A stretch of 64,000 bases of DNA from a bacterium (GCA_030615605.1 JAUWYY010000001.1:239183-303182); one strand, 5' to 3'; shown: positions 1 to 9,937, numbered from the stretch's first letter. The notes: generated by a model from the letters alone, not told the origin. A program made the numbers and translations.

Positions 1-60
1 TGGCTGGTGGGTTTGGTGGCAGCCGTCGCCGGAATTGTCGTTGCGTTGAATCTTGTTTAG
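1..60 (+). CDS. mraY: C-terminal tail of MraY (partial)
   Basis: The window opens inside a reading frame that ends in TAG at 58-60 and encodes about 19 hydrophobic residues ending in ALNLV. A last transmembrane helix directly before murD is what the end of phospho-N-acetylmuramoyl-pentapeptide transferase looks like, and the order mraY-murD-ftsW-murG is the standard dcw arrangement. MraY makes lipid I on the inner face of the membrane. The name rests mainly on gene order, because only the tail is visible. Confidence 0.6.
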   Translation, partial: WLVGLVAAVAGIVVALNLV

Positions 61-69
61 GGTACCCAT

Positions 70-1476
70 ATGACTATTCCTGCACACACAGTTTTCGACC
101 GGCCAGTCGCTCTCAGTGACAAACGTGTTGCCGTCATTGGTCTGGCCCGCACCGGCTTGGCCTGCGTTCGATTCTTGGTGAGCCAGGGCGCGCAGGTTGT
201 GGGAGCTGATTCCAAGCCAGCCACGGAGGTGGCTGACTCATGCCACGAGATCTCCAGCCTGGGTGCTGAAGCGGCAACTGAATTTGAGGCCCTCGAGCAG
301 CTAGAGGGGCCGGATCTGGTAGTAGTCAGTCCGGGCGTGCCCTATGACCACCCAGCTTTGGCCCAGGCCCGGGCCGCAGGGATCGAAGTGATCGGCGAGC
401 TGGAGTTGGCCTATCGCTTTTGCCCGGTGCCCATAATTGCTATCTCGGGCACCAACGGCAAGGGGACCACGACCACTATGACCGGCTTGATGCTGGAGGC
501 AGCCGGTGTTACTAACGTGGTCGCCGGCAACATTGGGGTGCCGGTGATCAGCCAGATTGACCGCGCTCGGCACGCTGGTGTAGTTGTGGCCGAGGTCAGC
601 AGTTTTCAGCTTGAGACGATCGTCCACTTCCGTCCCTGGATAGCTGTGCTGCTTAATATCACACCTGATCACCTGGACCGCCATGCCGACATAGAAGAAT
701 ATGCCGCCGCCAAGCTGCGTTTGTTTCAAAATCAGGCCGCTGATGACTACAGTGTGCTGTGCATAGATGATTTGACTGTGGCGAAAATGCCGGGCCGACT
801 CTCGTCACAGGTGCTCACAGTGTCGGCTAGTGACCCGGACAGCTCGGGACGTGTTGAGGATGACTGCCTGGTGGTGAATACCAGCCCGGGTGTTCAGCGG
901 ATTTTACCTGTCGCCCAGATGCCTGTTCCGGGCCAGCACAACGTCACCAACGCACTTGCCGCCGCCCTGGCTGCGGGTTTGTGCGGCGCCACTGGGCAGC
1001 AGATGGCCGAGGGATTGAAACGATTTGCCCCTGCCGATCACCTACTGGCGGAAGTTGTCCAGGTGGGCGGGATACGATTTGTTGATGATTCGAAGGCCAC
1101 CAATACCGCCGCCGCTATCGCAGACCTGAGTACGCTCAGCGGGCCGCTGCTGGTTATTGCTGGTGGGCAGGGCAAAGAGGTTGATTTTTCTGAATTTGGG
1201 CAACATTTGGCTCGCAGGTGTCGGTTTGTCTGTCTAATTGGCGAAAGTGGGTCGACTATTGAAGCGGCTGTTGGTGATGCTGCTGAGACTATGCAAGCTG
1301 CCAGCATGCGGGAGGCTGTCGAGGAGTGCTATCGGCGGGCGGAGTCGGGTGATGCTGTGGTGTTGCTTCCCGGCTGTGCCAGTTTTGACATGTTCGAGGA
1401 CCAAACTCACCGGGGCGAACAGTTCACGCGCGTGGTGCGGGAAATCGCCCAGCGCGAAGCCAGGCCGGGGGTGTAG
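70..1476 (+). CDS. murD: UDP-N-acetylmuramoyl-L-alanine:D-glutamate ligase MurD
   Basis: Cytoplasmic Mur ligase that adds D-glutamate to UDP-MurNAc-L-Ala in peptidoglycan precursor synthesis. The 468 residues match the family length. An N-terminal Rossmann-like domain (about 18-120) is followed by the ATP-binding loop GTNGKGTT at 127-134, the DHLDRH motif of the central domain, and the DSKATN and GGQGKE motifs of the C-terminal domain. The ATG at 70 lies 9 bases after the mraY stop, and ftsW starts 3 bases after this stop, so the genes are almost certainly co-transcribed. All diagnostic motifs are intact. Confidence 0.97.
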   Translation: MTIPAHTVFDRPVALSDKRVAVIGLARTGLACVRFLVSQGAQVVGADSKPATEVADSCHEISSLGAEAATEFEALEQLEGPDLVVVSPGVPYDHPALAQARAAGIEVIGELELAYRFCPVPIIAISGTNGKGTTTTMTGLMLEAAGVTNVVAGNIGVPVISQIDRARHAGVVVAEVSSFQLETIVHFRPWIAVLLNITPDHLDRHADIEEYAAAKLRLFQNQAADDYSVLCIDDLTVAKMPGRLSSQVLTVSASDPDSSGRVEDDCLVVNTSPGVQRILPVAQMPVPGQHNVTNALAAALAAGLCGATGQQMAEGLKRFAPADHLLAEVVQVGGIRFVDDSKATNTAAAIADLSTLSGPLLVIAGGQGKEVDFSEFGQHLARRCRFVCLIGESGSTIEAAVGDAAETMQAASMREAVEECYRRAESGDAVVLLPGCASFDMFEDQTHRGEQFTRVVREIAQREARPGV

Positions 1477-1479
1477 GCC

Positions 1480-2637
1480 GTGGTCAGTACCGCACAATCC
1501 CGCGGATCAACCACAGTCAGCCAGGAGCAGCCCGGTGGCTACTACGGCCCGGCTGGCCGCCGCTTCCTGCTGGTTGTGTACGGTTTAGTGGTGCTCGGGA
1601 TCGTCTTTGTCTTCTCCTCCAGTTTTCCTCGCGCCGGCCGTCCGGTACCCTACCATAGCGATCCTTACTGGTTCTTCAAGATGCAGTTACAGCATGCCGG
1701 CATCGGACTGGTTGCCATGATAGCTATCAGTCAGGTGTCGTTGAAGTGGATCGAGCGACTTAGCCGGCCTGCCTTCCTTGTCGGACTAATCCTGATGACT
1801 GCTGCCGCGATTTGGGGCAGGAGTGTTGGCGATGCCCGTTGCTGGATATGGGGTATGCAGCCCTCTGAATTTGCCAAGATCGCCTACGTGGCTGTTGTTG
1901 CCACCTTACTGGCCCAGGGACCGATCAATCGGAAGAATACATACCGGGTAGTTCTGCCGCTGATCATCGCCACTGTTCTGATGCTGGTTGTGCTGATGAA
2001 GCAGCATGACCAGGGGATGGCGCTGCTGGTAGTTCTGCTGGCGCTGACCTTAGCCTACATCGGAGGAGCTGGGCTGCGCTATCTGGTGCCCGTGGGCATG
2101 GCTGTGTTGGCTGCGGCCTTTGTGTATTGCTCGACTAAGCCTTATATCGTTGCACGGGTCGAAGCCTGGCTTAATCCCCTGGATCACATCCGCGGAGCGG
2201 GAAATCACATTCTGCATATGCTGCTTGCCATTGCCCGGGGCGGCCCCTTCGGGATGGGATTGGGCATGAGTCCGGATAAATGGAAGGGCCTGCCTGTGCC
2301 GCATACTGACTCGATATACTGTGTAATTGCCAGTGAACTGGGCCTGTGGGGAGCGGTGGGACTGCTCGGAGCTATGGTGATGGTTGCTGTGCTGGCCTTC
2401 AAGATTGCCCGCGGTAGTAACACGCATCTGGGCTACTTCCTTGCCGCCGGTATCGGTATCAGTTTGACTCTCCAGGCGTTGGTCAATATCGCTGTTGCTA
2501 CGGCAGTCGTTCCGCCAACTGGTCTTACGCTTCCCTTTATCAGCGCCGGCGGTAGCAGTCTGGTCAGTTCCTTGATTGGCGCTGGGCTGGTGCTGGCCGT
2601 GGCCCGGCACAACCAAGAGCAAGCAGGGCGGCGATGA
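1480..2637 (+). CDS. ftsW: Lipid II polymerase FtsW (SEDS family)
   Basis: Polytopic membrane glycosyltransferase of the SEDS family that polymerises lipid II at the division septum with a class B PBP. The 385 residues carry about ten hydrophobic segments. The family signatures KQHDQGMAL and, near the C-terminus, PTGLTLPFISAGGSS are present. FtsW and RodA share this fold; the position between murD and murG selects FtsW. The start is GTG, 3 bases after murD, and the stop is 3 bases before the murG ATG. The N-terminal 30 residues are polar, as expected for a cytoplasmic tail. Confidence 0.94.
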   Translation: MVSTAQSRGSTTVSQEQPGGYYGPAGRRFLLVVYGLVVLGIVFVFSSSFPRAGRPVPYHSDPYWFFKMQLQHAGIGLVAMIAISQVSLKWIERLSRPAFLVGLILMTAAAIWGRSVGDARCWIWGMQPSEFAKIAYVAVVATLLAQGPINRKNTYRVVLPLIIATVLMLVVLMKQHDQGMALLVVLLALTLAYIGGAGLRYLVPVGMAVLAAAFVYCSTKPYIVARVEAWLNPLDHIRGAGNHILHMLLAIARGGPFGMGLGMSPDKWKGLPVPHTDSIYCVIASELGLWGAVGLLGAMVMVAVLAFKIARGSNTHLGYFLAAGIGISLTLQALVNIAVATAVVPPTGLTLPFISAGGSSLVSSLIGAGLVLAVARHNQEQAGRR

Positions 2638-2640
2638 CGT

Positions 2641-3729
2641 ATGAGCGCCAGAGTCATGCTGGCAGGGGGCGGAACCGCCGGTCATCTCTTTCCGGCTATT
2701 GCCGTTGGTGAGCAGCTTGCTGATGCCGGCGTTGCGATTCTCATGGTGGCTGCCTCTTCGGATCGTGACAACACTATTCTGGCCCAAAGCAATCTGCCGG
2801 CTGCGTTCATCTGTGCCCGGCCCTTTCCGTATGGACTATCCTGGCAGATAGTGCCCAGCGTCGCGGGCTTGTTGTGTGGACTGATTCAAGCCATCGGCCT
2901 GCTGCGGCGCTTTCGACCTACGGTGGTCTTTGGTACAGGCGGATATGCGGCCGCGCCGGTGATGGTGGCTGCCCGACTGTTGGGAATCCCACGAGTAGTC
3001 CACATCGGCGATGCCTATCCCGATCGTACAGGACGGCTGCTGAGCCGCGGGGCACAGCTGGTTACCCTGGCTTTCGCTGCTGCGGCTGAATATCTCCCCG
3101 GGCGCAGGACACAGCACATCGGCACTCCGGTGCGCAAGCAGGTATTGGCTGCCAGTCGTGCCGAAGGTCAGGAATTGCTGGGACTGGCGCTCGACAGATT
3201 CACGGTCCTGGTCACCGGTGGCAGCCAGGGGGCCGGCAGCATTAACGAGGCCCTCTTGGCGGCATTGCCGACATTGCTGGCTGAGTCTGATTTTCAGATT
3301 ATTCATCTGACGGGCAAACGCAATCACGAGGCAGTAAAGACGCAGGCCGAGGCATTGGGAGCCGCCCCGCCAGCATATCACTGCCTGGCTTACCTCGAAC
3401 AAATGGGCGCGGCGCTGGCAGCAGCGGATCTGGTGGTCAGTCGGGCTGGCTCCAGCAGCATCGGCGAGGCTACTGCGCTGGGCAAGCCGCTGGTGCTCGT
3501 GCCCTATCCGTATGCCGCCGGTCATCAGAAGTACAACGCGGCTGCGGTACAGGAGGCAGGGGCCGCGATGGTCATCCCCGATGAGCAGCTTTCCGGCTCC
3601 AGACTTGCAGAAGTAGTCGTCGGGCTGCGCCGGGATGAACAGTGGCGCGTAGAGATGGCTGAGGCCAGTGCTGCCTGGGGTCGGCCGGAGGCGGCCCAGG
3701 ACATTGCCCGTATCCTGTTAGAGGTGTAG
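2641..3729 (+). CDS. murG: Lipid II synthase MurG (GT28)
   Basis: UDP-GlcNAc:undecaprenyl-PP-MurNAc-pentapeptide transferase, the membrane-associated step that makes lipid II. The 362 residues show the N-terminal glycine-rich GGTAGHLFPA loop (about 10-19), the second glycine-rich loop GGSQGAGSIN that opens the C-terminal domain, and the donor-site segment SRAGSSSIGEATALGKP followed by PYPYAAGHQ. It is the last gene of the visible dcw block; murC, murB, ftsQ, ftsA and ftsZ do not follow. Confidence 0.96.
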   Translation: MSARVMLAGGGTAGHLFPAIAVGEQLADAGVAILMVAASSDRDNTILAQSNLPAAFICARPFPYGLSWQIVPSVAGLLCGLIQAIGLLRRFRPTVVFGTGGYAAAPVMVAARLLGIPRVVHIGDAYPDRTGRLLSRGAQLVTLAFAAAAEYLPGRRTQHIGTPVRKQVLAASRAEGQELLGLALDRFTVLVTGGSQGAGSINEALLAALPTLLAESDFQIIHLTGKRNHEAVKTQAEALGAAPPAYHCLAYLEQMGAALAAADLVVSRAGSSSIGEATALGKPLVLVPYPYAAGHQKYNAAAVQEAGAAMVIPDEQLSGSRLAEVVVGLRRDEQWRVEMAEASAAWGRPEAAQDIARILLEV

Positions 3730-3921
3730 GATGAGACAAGCGGTTGGGCAGGTGTAGGTCCTCCGTAGTAAGCCACTATCAGCAGGCGTCCGCGCGAGGT
3801 CAACGGCACAGTTGTAGCCACTGAGTGCAAGTTCCTGGCATCCGGGGAAGGATTATTCCAGTGTACGACTAAATATACCAAATGGTGAACGACGAGTAAA
3901 GAAGCTTGACAAGGAGTCGTT

Positions 3922-3954
3922 ATGAGTTGCGAGGGAGGTGACCACGATGGGTGA
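3922..3954 (+). other. Possible 10-codon leader ORF overlapping the next start
   Basis: An AAGGAG ribosome site at 3911-3916 stands 5 bases before an ATG at 3922. That opens a 10-codon frame (MSCEGGDHDG) whose TGA at 3952-3954 overlaps the first codons of the oxidoreductase gene. The second ribosome site, GGGAGGTG at 3933-3940, lies inside it. This could couple translation of the next gene or be chance; there are no repeated codons to suggest attenuation. Confidence 0.3.
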
Positions 3955-5128
3955 GATTAGAGTCGGATTAGTGGGGTACGCCTTTATGGGCCGGGCGCAC
4001 AGCAATGCCTATCGGCAGATCCCCTTCTACTTTCCAGAGATAGGGAGCCAACCAGTATTGAAGGCCCTGTGCGGGCGCAGTCCTGAGCCGCTGGCCCAGG
4101 CGGCTGCAGCTATGGGCTGGGAAGATACTGAGATGGACTTTGATGCGTTGGTCGCGCGCGACGATATTGATCTAATTGACATTACCACACCCAACAATGT
4201 CCACGTAGAAATGGTGATCAAGGCAGCTCAAGCCGGCAAGCATGTTTTCTGCGAGAAGCCGCTGGCGATGAGCCTGGCGGAGGCCAGAAAGGCTCAGGAG
4301 GCTGTGGAAGCGGCGGGAGTAGTCAATATGATCTGTCATAACTATCGTCGGGCTCCGGCAGTTTCACTGGCCAAGCAGATGATTGACGACGGCGCACTGG
4401 GTACTATTTATCACTGGCGCTCGCAGTATCTGCAGGATTGGTTGGTAGACCCGCAGGCCCCGGCGGTGTGGCGAACTCAGAAGGAGATCGCTGGTTCGGG
4501 TGCGCTGGGCGATCTGCTGGCGCACAGCATTGATCTGGCGCTGTGGCTGGTCGGGGACATTGAGCGGGTCTGCTGCGATATGGAGACTTTTGTAGAAGAG
4601 CGTCCCTCGCTGGGTGGCATTGACGCCACGCGGGGGGCCAGTGCGGGCGCCGGTGAGAAGGTGAAAGTAGATGTAGACGACGGGGTGGTCGCGCTGGCGC
4701 GGTTCGCCAACGGTGCCCTGGGTACTATGGAGGCCACCCGCTTTGCTCCCGGTCACCGCAACTACAACTTCTTTGAGATCAATGGCTCAGGCGGCAGTCT
4801 GCGGTTCAATCTCGAGCGAATGAACGAGCTGGGATACTACGACTGCGCCGACCTCGATAGTCAGCAGGGCTTCCGGGTCATTCAGGCTACCGAATGTGTC
4901 CATCCCTTTATGGGCGTGCCTGACGATGGCGGCCGGTACTGGCCGCCCGGGCATATCATCGGGTACGAACATACCTTCATTAACACGGTAGCTGACCTGC
5001 TGAAGGGTATCGAGGCCGGCGAAAGCCCGGCGCCCACTTTCGCTGACGCAGTCAAGGTCCAGGCGGTATTGGAGGCGTGCGAGAGTTCCACCGACGCCGG
5101 CGGCTGGGCACAGATCGAACAGCTTTAG
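3947..5128 (+). CDS. Gfo/Idh/MocA family NAD(P)-dependent oxidoreductase
   Basis: Predicted cytoplasmic NAD(P)-linked sugar or polyol dehydrogenase of 393 residues. An N-terminal Rossmann fold has the dinucleotide loop GLVGYAFMGRAH (7-18), then the family EKP motif (FCEKPLAMS, about residue 100) that holds the catalytic lysine, and the C-terminal alpha/beta dimerisation domain. The HNYRRAP stretch is typical of the family. I place the start at ATG 3947, 6 bases after GGGAGGTG; a GTG at 3938 lies within that ribosome site and is unlikely. The next gene is a TIM-barrel sugar isomerase, a pairing common in inositol and sugar-acid catabolism, so the two probably act on one substrate. The substrate cannot be read from sequence. 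Confidence 0.9.
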   Translation: MGEIRVGLVGYAFMGRAHSNAYRQIPFYFPEIGSQPVLKALCGRSPEPLAQAAAAMGWEDTEMDFDALVARDDIDLIDITTPNNVHVEMVIKAAQAGKHVFCEKPLAMSLAEARKAQEAVEAAGVVNMICHNYRRAPAVSLAKQMIDDGALGTIYHWRSQYLQDWLVDPQAPAVWRTQKEIAGSGALGDLLAHSIDLALWLVGDIERVCCDMETFVEERPSLGGIDATRGASAGAGEKVKVDVDDGVVALARFANGALGTMEATRFAPGHRNYNFFEINGSGGSLRFNLERMNELGYYDCADLDSQQGFRVIQATECVHPFMGVPDDGGRYWPPGHIIGYEHTFINTVADLLKGIEAGESPAPTFADAVKVQAVLEACESSTDAGGWAQIEQL

Positions 5129-5196
5129 ACCCGCAGCGCGTAAGCGAATGAAGCTATGCGAGAGCAGTCCTTGGTACTAACGAGAAGGCCAAATCT

Positions 5197-6177
5197 ATGA
5201 AAATTGGAGCGTTAACAGTATCCAAGGCGGATCTGTCATTCGAGGAGGCCTTGGACTGGTTTGCTGAGGCCGGTTGTGAGGCGGTGGAGATTGGCACCGG
5301 CAACTATCCGGGCGATGCCCACTGCGATCCGTATGAGCTTAATGAGTCGGAGAGCAAACGGCAGGCGTTTAAGGAGGTCATTGAAAGCCGGGGCCTGGAA
5401 TTGTCGGCGCTGAGCTGCCACGGTAACCCCATTCACCCCGATGGCGAAATAGCTCAGGCCCATCATGAAACCTGTCGGGCGACGATGAAGTTGGCGGGAA
5501 GCCTGGGCATTGAATGCGTCAATAACTTCTCGGGACTGCCCGGCGGTGGCCCCAATGACCGGGTCCCTAACTGGGTAGTGGCACCCTGGCCGGAGGATCA
5601 TCTGGAAGCCCTGGAGTATCAGTGGAATGAGGTGGCAATTCCCTACTGGCAACAGGAAGCAGAATATGCCGCCGAGATGGGCATCTACATCTGTCTGGAG
5701 ATGCATCCCAACTTCCTGGTCTACAATCCCGAGACGCTGATCAAGCTACGCGAGGCCTGCGAGGCGCACGGTGACCGTATCTGTGCCAATTTTGATCCCA
5801 GCCATCTGTTCTGGCAGGGCATTGACCCATCGGCGGCGATCCGCTGGTTGCAACAGCACGGTGAGGTAATCAAGCACTTCCACGCCAAGGATTCGCGCGT
5901 CTATCCATGGAACGCCCGCGTCAACGGTGTGTTGGACACCAAGCACTACGGCGATGAGATCAACCGCAGTTGGATATTCCGCACCGTCGGCTATGGCAAC
6001 GATGCCGAGGTCTGGAAGCAACTGATCAGCATCCTGCGGATGTGCGGCTACGACGGGGTGCTCAGCATTGAGCACGAAGACAGCCTGATGAGTGCTGACG
6101 AGGGATTCCTAAAGGCAGTGAAATTCCTCCAGGAGGTCATTATCTCTGAGATGCCTGGCGAGATGACCTGGGCCTAG
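5197..6177 (+). CDS. Sugar phosphate isomerase/epimerase (xylose-isomerase-like TIM barrel)
   Basis: Predicted metal-dependent isomerase or epimerase of 326 residues in the AP-endonuclease-2/xylose-isomerase-like superfamily. The likely metal ligands occur in the expected order: glutamate in CLEMHPN, aspartate and histidine in NFDPSHLF, histidine in HFHAKDSR, and glutamate in SIEHEDSLM. The N-terminus (MKIGALTVSK) starts directly on the first barrel strand. GAGAAGG at 5182-5188 supports the ATG at 5197. It follows the oxidoreductase by 68 bases in the same direction and is probably in the same operon. Substrate unknown. Confidence 0.88.
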   Translation: MKIGALTVSKADLSFEEALDWFAEAGCEAVEIGTGNYPGDAHCDPYELNESESKRQAFKEVIESRGLELSALSCHGNPIHPDGEIAQAHHETCRATMKLAGSLGIECVNNFSGLPGGGPNDRVPNWVVAPWPEDHLEALEYQWNEVAIPYWQQEAEYAAEMGIYICLEMHPNFLVYNPETLIKLREACEAHGDRICANFDPSHLFWQGIDPSAAIRWLQQHGEVIKHFHAKDSRVYPWNARVNGVLDTKHYGDEINRSWIFRTVGYGNDAEVWKQLISILRMCGYDGVLSIEHEDSLMSADEGFLKAVKFLQEVIISEMPGEMTWA

Positions 6178-6233
6178 CTTTGACCGTCGGGCCAGCGAGT
6201 TTGCTCCAGCGGGGGCTGTTGTGGGGTGCGTAA

Positions 6234-6263
6234 TTGAATAATCACCCCCGGTTGTGGTATACT
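6234..6263 (+). promoter_or_regulatory. Sigma70-type promoter upstream of ilvE-like gene
   Basis: TTGAAT at 6234-6239 and TATACT at 6258-6263 are separated by 18 bases. The TGG before the -10 gives an extended -10 (TGnTATACT). It faces the aminotransferase gene about 100 bases downstream. Confidence 0.65.
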
Positions 6264-6363
6264 CTCATAAAGAGTCCCTATCCCAGCGTTCGGTCTGAGC
6301 ATCCGGCCAGAATCCGAGTAGGCCGATGTCAGCGGGATAGCTTTCGGCAAAGGTGGTTTGTTG

Positions 6364-7242
6364 ATGTCACTGATGGTCTATTTGAATGGCGAACTGGTGC
6401 CCGAAGCCGAGGCTAAGATTTCGGTCTTCGACCACGGAGTCTTGTACGGAGATGGAGTTTTTGAGGGAATTCGCGTCTACAATGGCCGGGTTTTTCGCCT
6501 TCAGCAGCACCTGGAGCGACTGTATAGTTCGGCTGCAGCAATAATGCTCAGCGTGCCACTGACCATAGAGGAACTGACTGAGGCAACTCTGGCGACCTGT
6601 CGCACCAACGACCTGACGGATGGCTATATCCGTCTGGTCGTCACCCGGGGGCGCGGCGACCTGGGATTGGATCCCCGCAAATGCCAGGAACCGACAATCT
6701 TCATGATTGCTGACTCTATTGAGTTTTATCCCGAAAAATACTACGACAATGGCCTGGAGATTATAACCTGCGCCACGCGGCGCAACTCGCCAGATGCGCT
6801 CGACCCGGCCATAAAAAGCCTGAACTACCTGAATAACATTCTGGCCAAAATCGAAACAGTGCGCGCGGGTGTGCCCGAGGGGATAATGCTTAGCACTGAC
6901 GGGTACGTCGCCGAGTGTACCGGTGACAACATATTTCTGGTCCGCGACGACCATGTGGTCACTCCTCCTGTTTCGGTGGGCAATCTGAGGGGCATCACCC
7001 GGCAGGCAGTGATTGAACTGCTGGCCGAGATGGGCATTGAGACCCACGAAGAGCTGTTCCGCCTGTTGGAGGTCTACAACGCTAATGAGGTGTTCCTGAC
7101 TGGCACTGCCGCCGAGATAGTGCCGGTGGCGAGGGTGGATGGCCGGCCTATCGGAGACGGTAGGCCTGGTCCGCTGACCGGAAAACTGTGCGAGAGGTTC
7201 CACGAATTGACTCAGCGCGAAGGTGCTCCGATTTATGAGTAG
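6364..7242 (+). CDS. ilvE: Branched-chain amino acid aminotransferase (class IV PLP)
   Basis: PLP enzyme of 292 residues, fold-type IV. FDHGVLYGDGVFEGIRVYNG (about 22-41) is the family N-terminal signature. The PLP lysine is in AIKSLNYLNNI at about residue 151, followed by EGIMLSTDGYVAECTGDNIF, which fits BCAT better than aminodeoxychorismate lyase. It would interconvert branched-chain amino acids and their 2-oxo acids; a D-amino-acid transaminase role is possible in this fold. I choose ATG 6364 because AAAGGTGG at 6350-6357 gives good spacing; an in-frame TTG at 6358 abuts that site. A promoter lies at 6234-6263. Confidence 0.88.
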   Translation: MSLMVYLNGELVPEAEAKISVFDHGVLYGDGVFEGIRVYNGRVFRLQQHLERLYSSAAAIMLSVPLTIEELTEATLATCRTNDLTDGYIRLVVTRGRGDLGLDPRKCQEPTIFMIADSIEFYPEKYYDNGLEIITCATRRNSPDALDPAIKSLNYLNNILAKIETVRAGVPEGIMLSTDGYVAECTGDNIFLVRDDHVVTPPVSVGNLRGITRQAVIELLAEMGIETHEELFRLLEVYNANEVFLTGTAAEIVPVARVDGRPIGDGRPGPLTGKLCERFHELTQREGAPIYE

Positions 7243-7438
7243 GCTCGAGTCGGATTTGATGTGCTGTGTGCTCTGCCGGGCCGGTCACTGCCTGCAAGTT
7301 ACGCCAGGTCAAACGTAGGCCGATATAGATATAGGCACAGCAAGTGCAGGGAAACATTTGGCTGTGCTGAGGCGTCTTAATAAGTGTACACTCGTCATAC
7401 AATAATCACCTCTTGATATTGCAGGAGGAAGACGAAAT

Positions 7439-9856
7439 ATGGAATTGTGGCAGAGATTTACTCCCCGGGCACGTCGCGTTGTGCTGCTGGCGCATACTGA
7501 AGCACAGCGCAGCCGGGTACAATTGATAAGCACCGAACATCTGCTGATGGGGCTGTTGCGTCTTGGTGATGGTGTGGCGGTGGATGCGCTGGATATGGCA
7601 GGTGTGGACTTAGACAAGCTGCGCTCTGATCTGGAAGAGCGGATGGAGATGGGGGGAATTGAAGAGACGAGTAGGGAGCTTTCCTTCACTCCTGATGCCA
7701 CCCAGGTCCTGCAACTGGCTTATGCAGAAGCCCGCCACCTGGGCGATGCCCATATCGGTACTGAGCACCTGCTGCTCGGTCTGCTGCGGCTGGGCAAGGG
7801 TCCTGCTTATCGGACGTTACAGCGCTATGGGCTGGAACTGCGTCAGACGCGTCGAATGATGCGGGAACTGTCTGAGAGTGAGTCAGACCGCAGTGAAGAA
7901 GGTCGCAAGTCCAAGACACCTCACCTCGATCAGTTTAGTCGCGACCTCACTGAACTGGCGCGCCGGGGCAAGCTGGATCCAGTTATTGGCCGTGAGCCCG
8001 AAATCGAGCGGATTATGCAGGTACTGTGTCGCCGGACCAAGAACAATCCGGCTCTGATTGGTGACGCTGGCGTAGGGAAGACCGCCATTGTCGAAGGCCT
8101 GGCGCAACGCATTACTCACAATGAAGTCCCCGACTTGCTCCAAGGTCGCCGGCTGGTAGCATTGGATCTGGCCAGCTTGGTGGCCGGCACCAAGTATCGC
8201 GGTGAGTTTGAAGAGCGGATGAAGCGGGTTATGGAGGAGATCCGTGACGCCGAGGGGCAGATTATTATCTTCCTGGACGAGTTGCATGCGATGGTGGGCA
8301 CTGGTGCCGCCGAAGGGGCCATGGATGCTTCGAATATTCTCAAACCTGCCCTGGCCCGCGGAGAGCTGCAGTGCATTGGCGCCAGCACGCTGGACGAATA
8401 CCGCAAGTATATCGAGAAGACTCCCTCATTGGAGCGTCGTTTCCAGCCCATCACCATTCGCGAACCTACCGATGAGCAAACGATGCAAATCCTGGAGGGC
8501 ATCAAGAGTCGCTACGAGGACTTCCACCGGGTCTGCTATATGCCTGATGCCCTGGAGGCAGCGGTAGAACTGTCCAATCGGTATATCATGGACCGCGCTC
8601 AGCCTGACAAGGCTATTGACCTTGTTGACGAGTCGGGTTCTCGGGTGAAACTGCGTCAGTATAAGATGACCACCAGCGTCGAAGCTCTCACCCAGGGCCT
8701 GTCCGAGGCGGAAGCGGAGTCAGCGACTATGGTGCCGGACTATGAAGAGTTGCAAGCAGATTATGCGGAGGCACCCGACGAACAGGCCGAGGAGGCGCCT
8801 TACGTTTACCGCGAAGATATCTGCCAGGTCGTCTCAACCTGGACAGGCATTCCGGTAACCTCGCTGAGCCAGGAAGAGTCGGACCGGCTTCTGGATATGG
8901 AAGAGGTCATCCACGAAGATGTGGTCGGCCAGGATGAGGCAGTAAATACGGTGTCTCGGGCTGTGCGCCGAGCCCGGGCGGGCATCAAGGATCCCCATCG
9001 GCCAACTGGCTCGTTTGTGTTCCTGGGACCGACCGGCGTCGGCAAGACGCTACTGGCTCGGGTGCTGGCCCGGTTCCTGTTTGGTGATGAGGATGCGCTG
9101 ATTCGCATTGATATGAGCGAATATATGGAGCGATTTGCTGTCTCCCGTCTGACCGGCGCACCGCCGGGCTATGTCGGTTACGAAGAGAGTGGCCAGCTAA
9201 CCGAGCAGGTGCGGCGGCGCCCTTACTGCGTGGTGTTGTTCGATGAGATTGAGAAGGCCCATCCCGAAGTCTTTAGCATTCTGCTGCAAATAATGGAAGA
9301 TGGTCGCCTGACCGATGCCCAGGGGCGAGTGGTGGACTTCAAGAATGCTGTCGTCATTATGACAAGCAACGTCGGGGCGCGTATGATTACCGAGACCACT
9401 AAGATGGGTTTTGCCGCTGCTGCCGAGGAGCCGACGCTTGGCGAGCAAGACCGCGAATATGAACGGATGAAGAAGAAGATCACAGAGGAACTGCGCAAGA
9501 CCTTCAGCCCGGAGTTCCTCAACCGAGTAGACGACGTTGTTGTCTTCCGGGCTTTAACGCGTGAACAGATCGATCGAATCATTGACCTGGAGTTGCGTAA
9601 TATCCATAATCAGTTGGACGCCCGTGGCCTGGACTTGACCATCTCTGATGAGCTGCGCGACCATCTGGTTGAAGAGGGCTACGAGCCGAGTATGGGCGCT
9701 CGCCCCTTGCGCCGGGCTATCCGCAGGATCATCGAAGATCCTCTGGCTCAGCGCATTCTGAGTTGGGGTGAGGAAGTCCAGGGCGATATTCAGGCCAACT
9801 ACCGGGACGGCGAAGTAACCTTTGAGCTGGTCGAGCACAGTGTTGTGTCGCCGTAG
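7439..9856 (+). CDS. clpC: ClpC-type AAA+ unfoldase
   Basis: Hsp100 unfoldase of 805 residues that feeds substrates to ClpP. Two Clp-N repeats occupy about 1-145. Nucleotide domain 1 has Walker A GDAGVGKT and Walker B FLDEL; domain 2 has [18 protein letters not shown] and the C-terminal D2-small domain. The linker between the two ATPase domains (about 415-460) is short, acidic and lacks the UVR-type heptads usual in ClpC. AGGAGG at 7423-7428 sets the start. clpP and clpX are in this window at 18.3-20.2 kb. No ctsR, mcsA or mcsB is adjacent. It ends in a strong terminator at 9881-9913. Confidence 0.93.
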   Translation: MELWQRFTPRARRVVLLAHTEAQRSRVQLISTEHLLMGLLRLGDGVAVDALDMAGVDLDKLRSDLEERMEMGGIEETSRELSFTPDATQVLQLAYAEARHLGDAHIGTEHLLLGLLRLGKGPAYRTLQRYGLELRQTRRMMRELSESESDRSEEGRKSKTPHLDQFSRDLTELARRGKLDPVIGREPEIERIMQVLCRRTKNNPALIGDAGVGKTAIVEGLAQRITHNEVPDLLQGRRLVALDLASLVAGTKYRGEFEERMKRVMEEIRDAEGQIIIFLDELHAMVGTGAAEGAMDASNILKPALARGELQCIGASTLDEYRKYIEKTPSLERRFQPITIREPTDEQTMQILEGIKSRYEDFHRVCYMPDALEAAVELSNRYIMDRAQPDKAIDLVDESGSRVKLRQYKMTTSVEALTQGLSEAEAESATMVPDYEELQADYAEAPDEQAEEAPYVYREDICQVVSTWTGIPVTSLSQEESDRLLDMEEVIHEDVVGQDEAVNTVSRAVRRARAGIKDPHRPTGSFVFLGPTGVGKTLLARVLARFLFGDEDALIRIDMSEYMERFAVSRLTGAPPGYVGYEESGQLTEQVRRRPYCVVLFDEIEKAHPEVFSILLQIMEDGRLTDAQGRVVDFKNAVVIMTSNVGARMITETTKMGFAAAAEEPTLGEQDREYERMKKKITEELRKTFSPEFLNRVDDVVVFRALTREQIDRIIDLELRNIHNQLDARGLDLTISDELRDHLVEEGYEPSMGARPLRRAIRRIIEDPLAQRILSWGEEVQGDIQANYRDGEVTFELVEHSVVSP

Positions 9857-9880
9857 TGTCGCCACCGAGTCTGTATTCAG

Positions 9881-9913
9881 GGGCGAGCTTGCATCGCAAG
9901 CTTGCCCTTTTTT
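9881..9913 (+). terminator. Rho-independent terminator after clpC
   Basis: A 12-pair stem (9881-9892 with 9896-9907, one G-U pair) closes a 3-base loop and is followed by six T at 9908-9913. It begins 24 bases after the clpC stop. Confidence 0.9.
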
Positions 9914-9937
9914 GTATTCAGCACTCAGTCGGCGTCC

